NCBI GenBank assembly: GCA_029204225.1
Contig: CM055093.1
Location: 24,345,912 to 24,409,911, forward strand
Source: Diphasiastrum complanatum
Lineage: Eukaryota > Streptophyta > Lycopodiopsida > Lycopodiales > Lycopodiaceae
Reading direction: 5' to 3'
Length of the DNA: 64,000 nucleotides
This document shows positions 1 through 12,170 of this stretch, in pieces. Position numbers and translations under genes: made by a program. Within the stretch, counting starts at the first letter, position 1. Each line of letters starts with the position of its first letter. Below the pieces are notes generated by a model. It was not told the DNA's origin and searched no databases. It worked only from the letters and a program-made list of their open reading frames with translations.

Positions 1-716
1 CCTAGGCGGTCAGCCAGTTCCAGGCTTAGAATGTTAACAGCAGATATCGCATCCACTATGGCCCCTGATACCACTAGTCCATTTATCATAACACCTATTG
101 CTCCAATCTCCATCATTTCTTCAACAGGTTGTTCGGGATTTTTGGATGTTGGAATTCTTATCATCTGTTTCACTTTCTTCCTCATAGTAGAAGCTACACG
201 CACTAGTTGTCATAATCTTATCTTCACTTTCATATTTTCTAACCCTTTCTGTAGTTCATCAGTCCACAATTCCTTCCTTATGTTTCGTTCTCCTCGTAAT
301 CTTGGGTGTTGGTTTCAGTTCGGGGTTTCGTGGCACAAGTAATGGTCTCACTGGTTGTCGACTATATGGATGGGTATCTTCCCTTCTAATTCTGAGACTT
401 CTCCTTCTTCTTCTTTTATGCGTGTATATTCTTTCTCTTTTTCTAATGATGGCAAAGTGACTGGTTGTGGTGTAATCATTTCTTTAGGCTCTTCAGATTT
501 CTTTGGCTGTTTCTCTTTTGGTTGAGTTTTCAGCCCACTTCGGGTGACTATCAATACCTCTTCCCTAGGTTTCTGTGTTCCTAGAGTTTCTATTTCGATA
601 AGATTGATTAGTGATGAACTTCTCTTTTTCAACCGCAGTATATTTATGGTCTTTTTGTAAAAATGTGCTTGTCTTGATGGACCCTCATTACCAAGCTTGG
701 GAAACTCCAGAATCAA
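1..716 (-). pseudogene. Ty3/gypsy gag-protease fragment
   Basis: The minus strand is open from 716 to 348 and encodes a Lys/Glu/Pro-rich linker that includes a VTRSG tract, as often seen before gypsy proteases. After stop codons the same strand continues at about 180-1 with a retropepsin-like stretch, SGAIVDAISAVNIL, followed by ELADRLG. In active retropepsins the catalytic triplet is DTG or DSG; here it reads DAI, so this copy should be dead. The fragment runs off the left edge, so the RT that would follow is not visible. It meets a plus-strand gag-like fragment near 620-680. The family assignment rests on the protease-like string only. Confidence 0.5.
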
Positions 717-1283
717 TTAGGAGTTACGTCGCCAACCCTTGCCAATTGCGGGTAGATCCCTATTACGTGCCAATGCCGCAAAGAAATAAATGGAAAGATT
801 TGGGATTGGCTATGGACAAGATCATCATGCATACACCCAATTGGCCAATCATCCATCAGACTTACAGCTGGACCATCTCAGTGGATTTCCACCACGCCTT
901 ACAAGCCTATCAACAAGAGTATGTCCACTCTCCAGATCCAACTATGCGACAATTGACAAATGTTTGCTAAAGATCTAACTCTGTTGGCGTCAGTGGCAAC
1001 CAGATGGGATGATTGCCTCCCTCCTCTGGCATTCAATCCAAATAAGCCGATGGCCTCAAAGCAAAAGTTGTCGGTTGCTCGTTTATATTTTCGTGCGGCA
1101 ATGATGGGAGGCTCCTGGGAGTCACGCTTCACATCATGGACAACCTCAAAGTGGATTGTCGGAGCCCACCGTTGTTTCCTGCCACACACTTTGGATTTTA
1201 ATACTGCACGTCTCGATTTTATGGAGAAGGTGCAGCATCATTTAATCAAGATTCGGCGCGAAGCCAATAAAAGTCCCCAATAA
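677..1283 (+). pseudogene. Gag-like protein fragment, dispersed family member 1
   Basis: The reading frame from the ATG at 677 runs to about 970, then a one-base shift moves it to the frame that ends at 1283. After this repair it aligns with the minus-strand protein at 29,403-29,005: SVARLYFRAA here against SVARLYYRAA there, LPPLAFNPNKP against LPPIALDTNKP, and DPTMRQLTNVC against DPDRDIRYFADNC. I do not recognise the family. It has no protease, RT or integrase motif and sits beside LTR-like repeats in both places, so a structural (gag-like) protein of a non-autonomous LTR element is the likeliest reading. This copy lacks the N-terminal Ala/Ser-rich part seen in member 2. Confidence 0.45.
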
Positions 1284-1333
1284 TTGCATATTGTAAGTGT
1301 CATGGGACCGCCACCAGTTTTGGTGAGGAATAC

Positions 1334-1617
1334 TGTTGGAGGGTTTGCGGATCTCAAGGCAACCCTAACCCTAGTTAATAAGTGAGAGGGATTTGGCACC
1401 CTACGTGTGTAAGTCCAACCCGATGATCACACAGTTATTTGATTAATTAGTTAAAAGTTAATAAAAGGACTTTAGGCCTTTTTGCGAAACTTTTAATGTC
1501 ACAAGGCCTAAATGTCAAGTTAGTGAATAAAGTTGGATTTCCTTCCAATTTTGATGGTTCCCACACTTTTTTAAATTTGAATAAAAGAGAGGCAAGACTG
1601 GACCAATAGAATTCAGA
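1334..1617 (+). repeat. LTR-like dispersed repeat, copy 1
   Basis: The segment begins TGTTGGAGGGTTTGCGGAT and matches 30,610-30,888 in the same orientation almost base for base over about 280 bp, apart from small indels. The TGTTGG end is typical of a plant LTR. Similarity stops at about 1617, where the other copy is cut by unrelated sequence, so the true end of this repeat may lie further right, before the next repeat at 1,748. It holds two CCCTAA units, which are too few to be telomeric. Confidence 0.7.
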
Positions 1618-1747
1618 GACCAGGGTCCTCCTCTCTACTATAAGAAGGGACCAACTCGAGTTGCTCCTGATGTTCATTTCCTCATTTCAATAAAGTAGAT
1701 TGGTTCTCTTCATAAATGGATTGATGAATGTCCTTGCTCTCTATCAC

Positions 1748-1975
1748 TTTTCCTCCATCTCTCATGCTTATTTGGATTTTGCTAATTGTTGGATCTGAGT
1801 GTTATTGGGATTGTATGTTATTATACTTTTTATGAGAGAGAAAGGGGGAGAGAGAAAGAGTAAGCTATCTCTGTTGTGGATGTGTAGTGTTAAGGGATTG
1901 TAAGTGTTAAGGGATGAGTAGTGTTAAAGAGTAGGGTTAATGGATGTAGAGATAGATGTGAATCCTCCATTCATG
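1748..1975 (+). repeat. Dispersed repeat with short GA-rich core
   Basis: This segment matches the reverse complement of 50,220-50,470. Shared parts are the TGTTATTGGGATTGTATG block, the TTATGAGAGAGA start of a GA tract, GTTGTGGATGTGTAGTGTTA, and GTGAATCCTCCATTCATG at the far end. Here the GA tract is short and interrupted and the following block is locally duplicated; in the other copy it is a pure run of about 99 bases. Confidence 0.7.
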
Positions 1976-3757
1976 TTGAAATCTGAACTAAACTATCGCT
2001 CTCATGGGAACAAACCTACGCATGACAACTAATTCCGTCTCTTTGATGCTAGATTGACTAGATCTTGGATTTAGGATAGGCAAGGAAAGAAACCCGCTAC
2101 ACTCACATTATGAGGACTAGGAAAGGAAGTTCTGCAAATTTCAGCAACCAGTGTTTCTCCTCTTTAACTACCACTCTTTTCTTCTCTCATGATAAGATAA
2201 TACTCCTACAACTGGTGAGAAGTGGAATGGGGCATGATTCAATAGTGAAGAGGTAGCATTTGTAGATAAAAAAGGAAAGCATTGAGTACTGTTATGACTG
2301 TACAATGGGACATAGAAGGAACAATTCTCAGGAAGCTCGGCATTTTATCCTTGGGAGCAAGACATTCTTAGTATCTTCCTGAAAATAATAGAGAGTCTCA
2401 GTATACCAGTGTACACAGGAGCTAGCAAAACAATCTAGATGCAATATCCATGAATCCACAAAAGAGAGCCAAGCCTCATCACTCTTAACCCAAAACAAAA
2501 ACAGTTAGCAATCTTGTAGAGACTAAAGTTCTCAGAATCTAGAGGAAGAGGCATAATTCTACCAATGGATGGCACTCTTTAAAATCACAAGAAATCCATC
2601 ACCACAACCAGATCACTAGAGAATAGCAAAATAGTAACAGATTATGGCCATAGTATCCAATCTCTGAACATACTCAACAATGTGAAGATCATCACAAGAA
2701 CCTGCAGATGATAGTGAATTGAAAGGAGTCTAAACTTCATTGCACACAACAGAACTTGCACTTCATAACAGAACTTGAAGCTCTTTTTTAGCAGAACGTC
2801 TTCCTATTTTATAAGCTTGGAGCCCACCTATCTTCTTCATTTTGCCATCTTGCTCCTCTTTTCGTTCTTCTCAGCCTTGCACTTGTCAATTCCCAAGCAT
2901 TAAGTGTTGATTTAACCCTTCAACATATGCCTACTCAAAATAACCCTCATGCATATTTGATTTTCTTGGTATAAGGATTCTTTATATGCTTGAACTCCCA
3001 AATCCACAATTAAGGGTCTTCCACCTTGCTTGTGCATTAAAATTGATTTGGCCTTTTTGGCATGTGGTTAATAGAGTTGGCCTCATAATTAGTCTCAACT
3101 TTGATTTTTATGGCCTTATGCCTCTTAATGATTTCCATACTTTTATTTTGGCCTCCCTTTAGCAATTAGATCAATGGGTCTTTTTTTTTTTTCCCATGTG
3201 GCTATTAGGAGGCCCCATGGCTAATTCCTCTAGTCTTTGGTCCATTGTCCACGTGTTCATAAAGCCATGCTCTCTCTTTTTTTCTTTGCCATTGGTCCCC
3301 ATATTGATATTGTACTTTGTAGGTCTCTTTCCCTTGCTTTTGGACTTTATCGAGTTTTCGCCTTTAACTTGAGTACGTGGTAACTGAGCCCTCTTCCCCC
3401 ACTGAGCAGCAAACCTTGAAAAGACAGTTCTTTGGCTTTTCTATTAGTATTGAAAATCACAATACATTGCACAATATTGGCATAGTAGTCCATATTATAC
3501 TATAGGCCGAACTTTTAAAGGCTGTCAGAATTTTTTAAAGGCCAATTCTAAGGCCAAAATCTCATCTAGCCACATTACGGGCGGGCTGGGACCCGTAACT
3601 ATTGGCGATTTTCAGCTATTTTCACATTGAAATTGTGCGGCTTTTACATGCCGATTTTTATACTACATCAAAATTAAGCTCCAAAATTAACTCGATTTTT
3701 GGTGTCAGAAATATGGCTAACAATCTAGTGGAGGGGACATTGATGGCAAGGACTTCA
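1976..3757. other. No gene seen; AT-rich intergenic sequence
   Basis: No open frame in this stretch resembles a known protein. A poly-T run lies at about 3,181-3,193. The composition resembles neighbouring decayed transposon DNA, but I cannot assign it. Confidence 0.5.
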
Positions 3758-4521
3758 TGTTGGTGATGTATGGAGATCATTAACTCTGATAGATACCAAC
3801 AGATGAAAACAATAATGAAAGAACAGTGATAATTGCGTTAACAAGATCATGGATTACTTAGAGAACGGGGATTACGAGCTGTTTTGTTGTGTTGAATAAG
3901 ATTATCAATGTAGGAGTCTTAGACTGCCATGAAAGAGAGATTGCAAAAAATAATTAGGCGTTCTAGACAGCCATGTGATTAATCCTCTAATGCTAATAAT
4001 GTGATATGAGAAGACCCATTCTAGTCGTTTGATCTCTACTGGAGTATCTCTATATATTTCTCCTTTCTTCTTCAATCGCTTATATAGCAGATGGAAGATC
4101 TTGTGTTATCTTAATTTTACAATTACAAGATAGTTAGCAGTTGTTAAGCTGATCAATAGACTAGTTTATTATTGGAGTGTGAAGACAGAATGTCTGTACT
4201 TGGGATCCCCTGTTAATCTGCAGACGATCGTCGTGACACTCTTTGGTTTTGACCTTCGCCCTTTTAAAGGCAACTATCGCCTGTGTGGAATCCTGTGTAA
4301 AAATGCAATGTCACATTTTTTGCTTTTCTCGCCTATTAAAAATTGCATGTAAAAATGCAGTGTCGCCTTTTTCGCATTTTTCGACTATCAAAAATTGGAA
4401 AGGGAAAAAGGCAGACTGTTGCCACAAACAATTCAAATATACAGATTTCATCTGAGAGAGTAAAATTGAGAGAAGGAAGAAGGGCTGTTGGGATGAGTAG
4501 GAGTTAGATTAAATTTCAACA
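3758..4521 (-). mobile_element. Ty1/copia 3' LTR, element A
   Basis: Read on the minus strand the segment starts TGTTGAAATTTAATC and ends CCAACA, a 764-bp LTR with TG/CA ends. Just inside the element lies a purine tract, AAGAGGGAG (minus strand of 4,522-4,530), the expected polypurine primer of plus-strand synthesis. The body matches the 5' LTR at 27,526-28,410: GTAGGAGTCT, ACAGCCATGTGAT-like and TTATTGGAG blocks occur in the same order. The left ends also agree (TGTTGGTG...ATGG). This shows that both loci belong to one copia lineage. Confidence 0.75.
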
Positions 4522-7500
4522 CTCCCTCTTAAGCTTACTGCTACGAGTCCGAACTACAATTGAGATTTATCATATCTACTAAGGTAGAATGTTTATCTCT
4601 AGACAATGGCTTTGTCAAAATATCAGCCAACGTACTGTCTGTGTGACAATAACTTAGTACAACATCTTTATTCTGAAATTTCTCTCTAAGAAAATGGAAC
4701 TGAACTTCTATGTGTTTAGTTCTAGCATGAGTACGTGGATTCAGAGATAGAGCTATGCAACTCTGAGGGTCGCACTAGAGTATTGTTGGGCCGATATGTG
4801 AGAATTGCAGATCATGTAGCAACCTTCTAAGCCAGATTATCTCCTTCACTGCCGATGTAGCTGTAATGTATTCGAATTATGTGGAGGACAATGAAATGCA
4901 TCTTTGCTCTCTGTTGTTCCATGAAATGGGTCCTCCTGCAAGGAAACAAATACAACTTGATGTGGATTTTTTGGTATCCATGTCTCTTGCCCAATCTGAG
5001 TCTGAATATGTAACAAGTGTGAGTGCAACATTTATATTACCGTCATAGCTCAAAGCATAGTGCTTTGTAGCTTGAACGTACTTTAGTACTCTTTGCATAG
5101 CCTTCCCATGTTATAAGCATGGATTGGACATGTATTGAGACAGTGTGCTTACCGCATATGCTAGATCATTCTTGTGCAGATCATAGAATACATTATAGAT
5201 TCTATGACAGACTGATAAGGATACTTGCACATTTCTTGCTGATCTGCTTGAGTTTTGGGACATATGTCTTTGGACAGCTTCGATCATGGATTCATAGGTG
5301 TATCTATGGGCTTGCAGTCCACCATGCCATATCTGCGAAGTACATTAATTAAATAGGACTCTTGGCTTACAGTGATCCTTCTGCCTGCGCGATCTTTGTA
5401 GATCTCCATACCAAGTAGGTAATGAACTGGGCCTAAATCAGTCATCTCAAATTCTGATGAAAGCAAAGACTTGGTTACACGCAACAACTGATCTACATTG
5501 CTGATAATTAAAGAATCATCAACATATAATGCTATTATAACATAGCTTGACTCCTTTCATTTGAGATAAACATTAGAGTCTGTGGAACAAGAAGTGAAAT
5601 TATGTTGCAACAAGAAGTGGTTGATTCTTTCATACCAGGCCCATGGAGCTTGCTTGAGGCCATATAGTGCCTTGTGCAATTTATATACCAAATGCTCTTG
5701 GCCTTGAAGGACGTAACCTTCTGGTTGATAAATGAATATTTCTTCTTGTATATATCTGTGAAGGAATGCTGTCTGGACATCCATCTGGTGAATATCCAGA
5801 TCCTCTGCAGCAGCTATAGCTAGCAAGGTGCGAATAGATTGATGCTTTATCACTGGACTGAAGGTGTCAATGTAATCTATTCCATATACTTGCTCAAATC
5901 CTTTAACCACCAATCGAGCTTTCCATTTGGATACCGATCCATCTGGCTTAAACTTTAGCTTGAAGATCCACTTAGAGTCAATAGGTTTAATACTTACAGG
6001 AGGATTAACAAGACTCCAGGTCTTGTTCTTCATCAAGGAATGGTACTCAACATCCATAGCAACTTTCCATTTGTCTGCATTGGGCATTGATAGTGCTTCT
6101 ACAACAATGGCAGGTTCATCATGACTGAACGCTTGAGAAACAAAATGATTAGGTTGTTGTCGTTGTCTTGCAAACCTTCGAACTGCAGGTGCTAGAGTGG
6201 ATGTTTCTCCTGGGTAGATATCAGAGATAGCTTCAACTTGTGGTTGAACAGTCATGGGTCTGGGCCCATCGATGGTGAGTGGAGATGTTCGGACAAACTC
6301 TAGCATTTGAACATTCGTAGGTCGATGCCTATCGATGGAGAATGAAGTTGTTGTGACAAACTCCTGCATTGGCTACTTCTACTTAAAATCATGGAATTTG
6401 TCTTCAAGGCAGACAATGTCACGGCTGACTGAAATCTGACCTGTCTCAATATCATAAATGTGATAAGCCTTGTGTGACATTGAATAGCCGATAAAAATAT
6501 ATTCACAAATTATTGGGTCTAGTTTCTTCCTCAGATCAGACAATATTTGAGCGTAAGTGTTTCAGACTTGGGTTGTAGCCATAGTAGGCTTCAAACGGTG
6601 TCTTGGAGTCGACTGCCTTCATGCTGAAATAATTTTGTAGATAGCAGGCTGTAGAAATTGCTTCAGCCCAAAAATTCTTGGGTAGTTGAGCGTTGATAGT
6701 CATGGATCGTGCAGCTTCCAATACTGTTCGGTTCTTTTGCTCAGTTACACCATTATGTTGTGGAGTGTAGCTGGTTGTGAACTGATGGTGCATGCCACAT
6801 GATGATAAGTAGTTCGCCATTTCATTTAATAGATACTCTCCCCCTGAATCGGACTGCAACGTCTTGATTCTTTGACCAGTTTGATTCTCAACATATTGCT
6901 TGAATTCTTTGAAACGATTGAATGTTTTGAATTGTTCTTTATGAATATAATTTTGGTGAACCGGGATTAGTCATTAATGAATGTGATAAAATATAGAACT
7001 TGACCCAAGGAGGGTACGCTCATGGGACCACATAAGTCACTGTGAATCAGTGACAGAATGGACTTTGCTCTCCTGGCTTATCCTCTTGGAAGTTTTGTTC
7101 TAGGTTGTTTTCTTAGTAAACAGTTTTCACAGATAGTCTGATTAGCTGTAGAAACAACATTGATATTCATATCCTTGACCAATTTGTTATGATGCATGTA
7201 CAAGATTGAATGCATGTTTAAGTGACCTAGCCTTTGATGCCAAACATGAGCATCTGTACTACTCACATAAAGTGCATAATCATGACTTGGAATATACAAA
7301 TTTTCTACTCTATGTGCAGAGAGGATTTCATTAGAATTTCCATCAAAAATAGTACATCGACTAGCAGTAAACAAAGCTCTATAGTCTTGATCAGTGATCT
7401 TGCTAATAGACAATAAGTTCTTTGTTAAATTGGGTACGTAAAGTACACCATCTAACTGCCTAGTGATGTCGTCAAGGAATTGAAGTCGGGGACAGTGCCT

Positions 7501-8040
7501 TGGCCTTCGACTTTGTGGGAGCTTGAGTCACCAAAGAAAATGTACTTTGATTCTGTTGGTGTGAGAGCAAAAAATAGGTTCTTACATGGCGTCATGTGTT
7601 GTGAAGCACCATACCATTGATAGGCATCTCTATTTGGATGGTCTTGTACCATCAGCGCCTTGTCCTCTTCTTGTGGATTTCTTACAATGTTAGAGCCTCC
7701 CTCTTGGTGCTGCTGCATCTTCTTCCTCGCTTCATTGTACTTGAGAATGTGACAATCCTTTATATCATGATTGGATCTTTTGCAATACCTGCAAAAGAGT
7801 TTGGTCTTTGGTGAGTGTTGTTGCTGATTGTGCTGTTGTTGTTGTTGTTGCGTTAAAACTGGCTGCTCCGCCTTCGTCTTCTGTCCCAGAAGTTCTTGCT
7901 CTTCTTGGATTGCTTCTTATTAGAGTACAATGCCATTGAGTTAGTACTCATTGTAGATAAGCTTTTTTTCCTGATTTCTTCCTACAATAAGCTTGTTGTT
8001 AGCTTCTAGAGAGACAACGTAGGAATATTGCTCAGAAGCA
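4522..8040 (-). pseudogene. Ty1/copia gag-pol remnant, element A
   Basis: In minus-strand order the pieces are: a gag end with a CCHC knuckle (CRYCKRSNHDIKDC, about 7,790), protease/linker (about 7,718-7,452), GAG-pre-integrase (7,413-7,078), integrase core with SDSGGEY and TPQHNGVTEQKNRT (6,859-6,536), RT (6,369-5,557 and on to 5,284) with QMDVQTAFLH, ALYGLKQAP and an intact YVDD box near 5,520, then RNase H with YSDSDWA (about 5,098-4,840). Stops and frameshifts separate the pieces, so no full polyprotein can be made. The 3' LTR follows directly. The 5' end is lost at about 8,040-8,090, where sequence of the opposite orientation starts. Confidence 0.88.
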
Positions 8041-8092
8041 ATACAAGGTTGTCATAGGAGGTGGAAGACTGGCAAGAAGACACAGTTATATT

Positions 8093-8257
8093 GAGTTTTT
8101 AATGTTCCTCTTGGTTCAATGAATACATTTGTCGCATCTCAACAATATTTGAACGATATATTTCATCCATATCTGGATCAATGAGGAGTGGTATTCTTAG
8201 ATGATGTGTTCATCTACAGAGAAATGCTTAAGGAGCATGAGAGAATTCAATGGCTAG
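8093..8257 (+). pseudogene. Ty3/gypsy reverse transcriptase scrap
   Basis: With frame repairs the plus strand reads like the gypsy RT palm: FNVPLGSMNTF, then QQYLNDIFHPYLDQ, then VVFLDDVFIY, where FLDD takes the place of the catalytic YVDD/FLDD box. Several stops and shifts make it inactive. It lies head to head with copia element A and is about 55 codons long. Confidence 0.6.
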
Positions 8258-9639
8258 AAATATCTCCTAGAATTGGTTGTGAACTTGATCCTATATTTGG
8301 ATATAGGATTGCCAGATAGACTTTTTGACTTTTTGGTAAATAGATCTAAAAGCAAAGAATTCTTGGAGAAAAAACTAGCGGTATGGGACATCAGTGATTT
8401 CAAAACAAAATTCTTGTGCAAGACTGATCTGTAGGCTGATGGTTAATGATTACTGCGATAGTAATATTAATAAAAAAATCAATTGGTTATTTGGTTCAAG
8501 GTGTTTTGGAAAATTATGAGATATAGATTCGGAGCCCAAATGGTATCTCATTATTTACAAAATTTAGAGACCCTTAAATCTATTTTTCTTTTATATGAAC
8601 CTACACTTTTTAGATTTTTTTTAAATACTAGAAAATTGGATTGAGATTCATATAACTCTTTCCATGGAACTATGTTCTGAAGGACTAATTATTGTTATAT
8701 GGAATTATACTTCCATATGGTTGTGAATATGGCTCATAATCTATTGATGGTTGTAACTTATTCTGATTCAGTGAAGGAATGGCTGCATTCGTGAAATTTA
8801 GACTTCCTAGACCCAAATGATTATCTCTATTTGATAGTTGATTATTGAGATGTCATATTTCTATCACTCGAGATAAAATAATCTATGTTTTTGGAGAAAG
8901 TCCGGTTTGTAATATTATTGACTTTTTCTGGTCGTCGATATTTTATACATTGTCTCTTGAAAGCCTTTTTTTAAGGGAAATTAAAAAATTTCTTTTAAAA
9001 GGAAGAGATGAAGAGATAGGAATAATACTTTCAATGGATCAGCCGGTTGCATACATTTTTTAGAGAGAATTCCAATATTTGTGCAAAGGTTGAACTATCC
9101 TAGTGAAATAGAAGAACTCTTTAAGGATTGTTGTGAATAATCTGGAACTAGAGGAGTTTTGGGGGTATTGAGTTGTGAGTTATTCATAATGAAGATTAAA
9201 TTTAAGTTCCATTGATTAGCTTACCAAGTACCATGTTGTTATGGATTGAATCGGGTGGAAATAAAGCTCTAATCCTAACCCTACAACCAAAGATGTCTAT
9301 ATTAGTTGACTTCATCTTGGTAGGAGTACTAAGATCTATTGTAGGTTGACTGAGTATTTATCTTTTAGGAACTCGCCCATCTGCCCATTCTAATTTCTAG
9401 TTTTCAAGAGCCAAGATCACCATGGCTCGGGGGTGAAGCGGTTAGGGATTTGACTATCTGTTTTCCGTTGGTTGGGTGGTTTGGCTCCACAGGTGTCCTT
9501 TTGGTTGCATGCAACAAGATCTAGGTAGATCTTTACTTGGCGATCCTTAGACCATTGGAGCTAGTACATGATGATCTATAAGGTTGATCTATTGATAGTT
9601 TGTTATACTTCATTTCTTTCATTAATGGTTTCTTTAGAA
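8258..9639. other. No assignable gene
   Basis: The longest open frame (8,845-9,063, plus, 72 residues, rich in Ile and Phe) has no recognisable motif. The stretch lies between two decayed retroelement pieces of plus orientation and may be further decayed polyprotein. Confidence 0.45.
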
Positions 9640-10330
9640 AGGCTTAAATTTACTTTTGAAGTGTAAATCACATCCAACAGATTATTTTATTGAGTTCAAT
9701 AGGCTATTTGAAAATCAAACAAGAAAGAAAAGCAATGTGTTTAGGATGGATAGGAGTGATGAATTCAATTCAGCTAAATTCAACAACATATGCCAAGAAA
9801 ATGAGAACCAAAGATATCTTGTCATGGCCTACAAACCATAGCAAAATGAAAGTAATAAATACTAAAAATGGTGGACTATTTGTAGAATTGATCATTCACC
9901 AAAGCATTAAAAGGTAAGACAATGAGAGAAATGAGTAAAATTTAATGTTTTTCACTTGTGATTTTTGGATATGTTGAATTTGTTCATGTACTTGATGAAA
10001 AGAGACAATGGATCAACAATACTAAATCCACTAATACATTTTTGTGAGTTATGCTAAAAAGTAAAAAGCTTAAAAGCTATATGATTATTTCGCTATAGAA
10101 TTAGTAATAGTAACGATGTGATAATTGATGAGTATTGAGAAACAACTCTTACACGTTCAAGTTAAAAAATTGGAGTTTGATAGAGGCCACTCAAGCAAGA
10201 GGGTTCCAAGTAAAAGACAAGGACCAGAACAAATGCAAGCTAAGGAAGGCCTTGTATGGTCTCAAAAAAAGCACTTCGTGGTTGGTATTCCAAGATTGAT
10301 GGGTATCTCATGAAGCAAAGATTTACTTAT
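9640..10330 (+). pseudogene. Ty1/copia integrase and RT fragments, plus orientation
   Basis: At about 9,650-9,850 the plus strand encodes an integrase-like stretch: FNRLFENQTRKKSNVFRMDR followed by SDEFNSAKFNN, matching the copia layout in which a conserved Asp-Arg-Gly-Gly-Glu-Phe box follows. Here the box is DRSDEF, so it is degraded. At about 10,195-10,320, in another frame, the string LRKALYGLKKS matches the copia RT motif ALYGLKQAP. Stops interrupt both parts, and the sequence between them is not recognisable. Confidence 0.6.
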
Positions 10331-10720
10331 AAAAATATAAATAATTATCGAAAAATTATAAAAACAAAAAAACAAAATGAACATATTTCATTATTTTCTA
10401 CAAGTGTATAAGACATCCATGAAAACATTGTCGATAATTAAACTGCCTTTAAATCTAACACTAGTCTAAACTATAAAAAAATTTGTATAGAAAAAAAAAC
10501 TCAAAAAAGTAGGGTTGGATCTACTTTTGATATTTAAAAAAAGAATTTGACTATCCACCAAGATGAAAACAAAATCATGCTAAAAAATAGACTACAATTG
10601 AAATGATAGCAATGTTAAAAGATTGTAGAAATAATCAAATCAAAACTAGCATAAATGAAAAATTGAATGAGTAGAATTTTGATCAGAATGACCGAAATTG
10701 GCAATCAACTTGTTTCTTAC

Positions 10721-10723
<3 letters not shown>

Positions 10724-10781
<58 letters not shown>
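10724..10781. repeat. (TA)n microsatellite
   Basis: An almost perfect TA dinucleotide run of about 58 bases. Open frames crossing it encode only Tyr-Ile repeats and are not genes. Confidence 0.97.
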
Positions 10782-10784
<3 letters not shown>

Positions 10785-11085
10785 CGATGAAATGCAATAA
10801 CATTAGTATGTGACAACAAATCACGACACTTTGAAAATATGCATTAGTGTGTTTGTGACACATTGAAAAAACGTGAGGTCCAATCATGATGTGAGGTGCA
10901 ATCCATGGGATCCAATCATTGTGAGAAATTTTTACATGTGTTTTTGAAGCAAGAACTCGAGCTACTACTATATGAAAGTGGGCTTTCATTGTACACTAAC
11001 TTTTTTGAGAAATAATCAAGTTTTGTCTTGAAAACTCTTTGTACCTTCTCTCTCTCTACCCAAGGCTTCAAGGATTTTCTCTCTC

Positions 11086-11160
<75 letters not shown>

Positions 11161-11864
11161 TTTTTCAAGGATATGCATGAAACTTGCTTGACTTTGGTTG
11201 ATGCTTACTTTTTGTGTACAAGAGCTTTTTCCTAGATCCGAATCTTGTTTGGTAGCTCATGATAATCCGAGTTGATCAAGATAGATTTGGTAGTGTGCAA
11301 TCTCTAATGCATGTAGGTCGTGGTAGATCTTTGCAAGGTCCTCAAATGTTTTTAACATACAAGAAAGCAATGAACATAGTGATAACATATAAATTTGAAA
11401 TAAGCTTAAAGACTAATAGATAAAGGTTCTCATAACATCTACTAAAACAATGAATAATAAGAACTAATTCAAAAAAGATTCCATAGATCATTGATATGTT
11501 TCCCAAGTTAAGGGGACTAACTCCAAAGTTTATTGTTACTTTGTATGAATACGCTATTAAGGACATACATGACTTTAATAGATGAGATTTAGAATAGTGA
11601 ATTCACTAAATATTTGAAAGATTGATCAATGGATTCATGTCTTTCATAACTAGATTTCTTATTTTCATAACAAATAGAAGCAAAAGCAAGCAAGTGATCA
11701 GCACAAATATTTATAATTTGTCATCAACATGAGGTTATAAAAATAAAATAAAAAGATTTGTGCATTCATAAGTTCACAACTATTATCTTTTGGTTCTTGT
11801 TCTTACATGATTTTAATATTCATCATGTGCTTGATATTTTTCACACACACACATATATATATAT
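10782..11864. other. No gene; contains a GA microsatellite
   Basis: No protein-like reading frame was found. The stretch is AT-rich and contains the GA run listed next. Confidence 0.45.
11089..11158. repeat. (GA)n microsatellite
   Basis: A run of about 35 GA dinucleotides, preceded by short CT runs at about 11,048 and 11,080 that could pair with it in a hairpin. Confidence 0.97.
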
Positions 11865-12170
11865 ACCGATATTGGTTGGAAATAAAAATGTGAAAGATTA
11901 TGCTTCTATAGGCAAGCCTCTGGATTTTATATTGACATGAAACTATATCAAATCATTGATGCAAATCAAAATAATCATATGGAGTAAAAAAATGTATATG
12001 CATTAATGATTGATTCATAAAAAAAAATACTTGACAGTACTATAGTCCAAAAGAATGAGAGTTTGATGGAATATGCAGAGAAGCTTATGTACCTATATTT
12101 AAGACAAATTAATTTGCCATTCCATGACAATTTCAAATATAACAAGATGCATTGAACAAAAGAATGCAAA
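11865..12170 (+). pseudogene. Remnant of the DDE-like family (copy D)
   Basis: The plus strand encodes LVGNKNVKDYASIGKPLDFI, which matches LVAPRNIEDNASLGMSLDTI at 32,440-32,510 in copy A. After stops it continues as STIVQ...AEKLM...LRQINLPFHDNFKYN, which follows copy B (NVIQGACD, IVKEAF, VKKINLPRPYRV, ARNFYND) in the same order. Only the region corresponding to the start of the second exon of copies A and B survives. The fragment is too decayed to make protein. Confidence 0.5.

Noticed and set aside
1355-1375. CCCTAACCCTA, telomere-like units (also at about 30,637)
   Set aside because: Only two units, inside a dispersed LTR-like repeat in both places; not a telomeric array.
8500-9060. AT-rich stretch with Ile/Phe-rich frames resembling plastid DNA such as matK
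   Set aside because: I could not align any conserved matK or other plastid motif in order, so no plastid transfer is claimed.
10723-10989. Minus-strand frame ending in Tyr-Ile repeats
   Set aside because: Product of the TA microsatellite.
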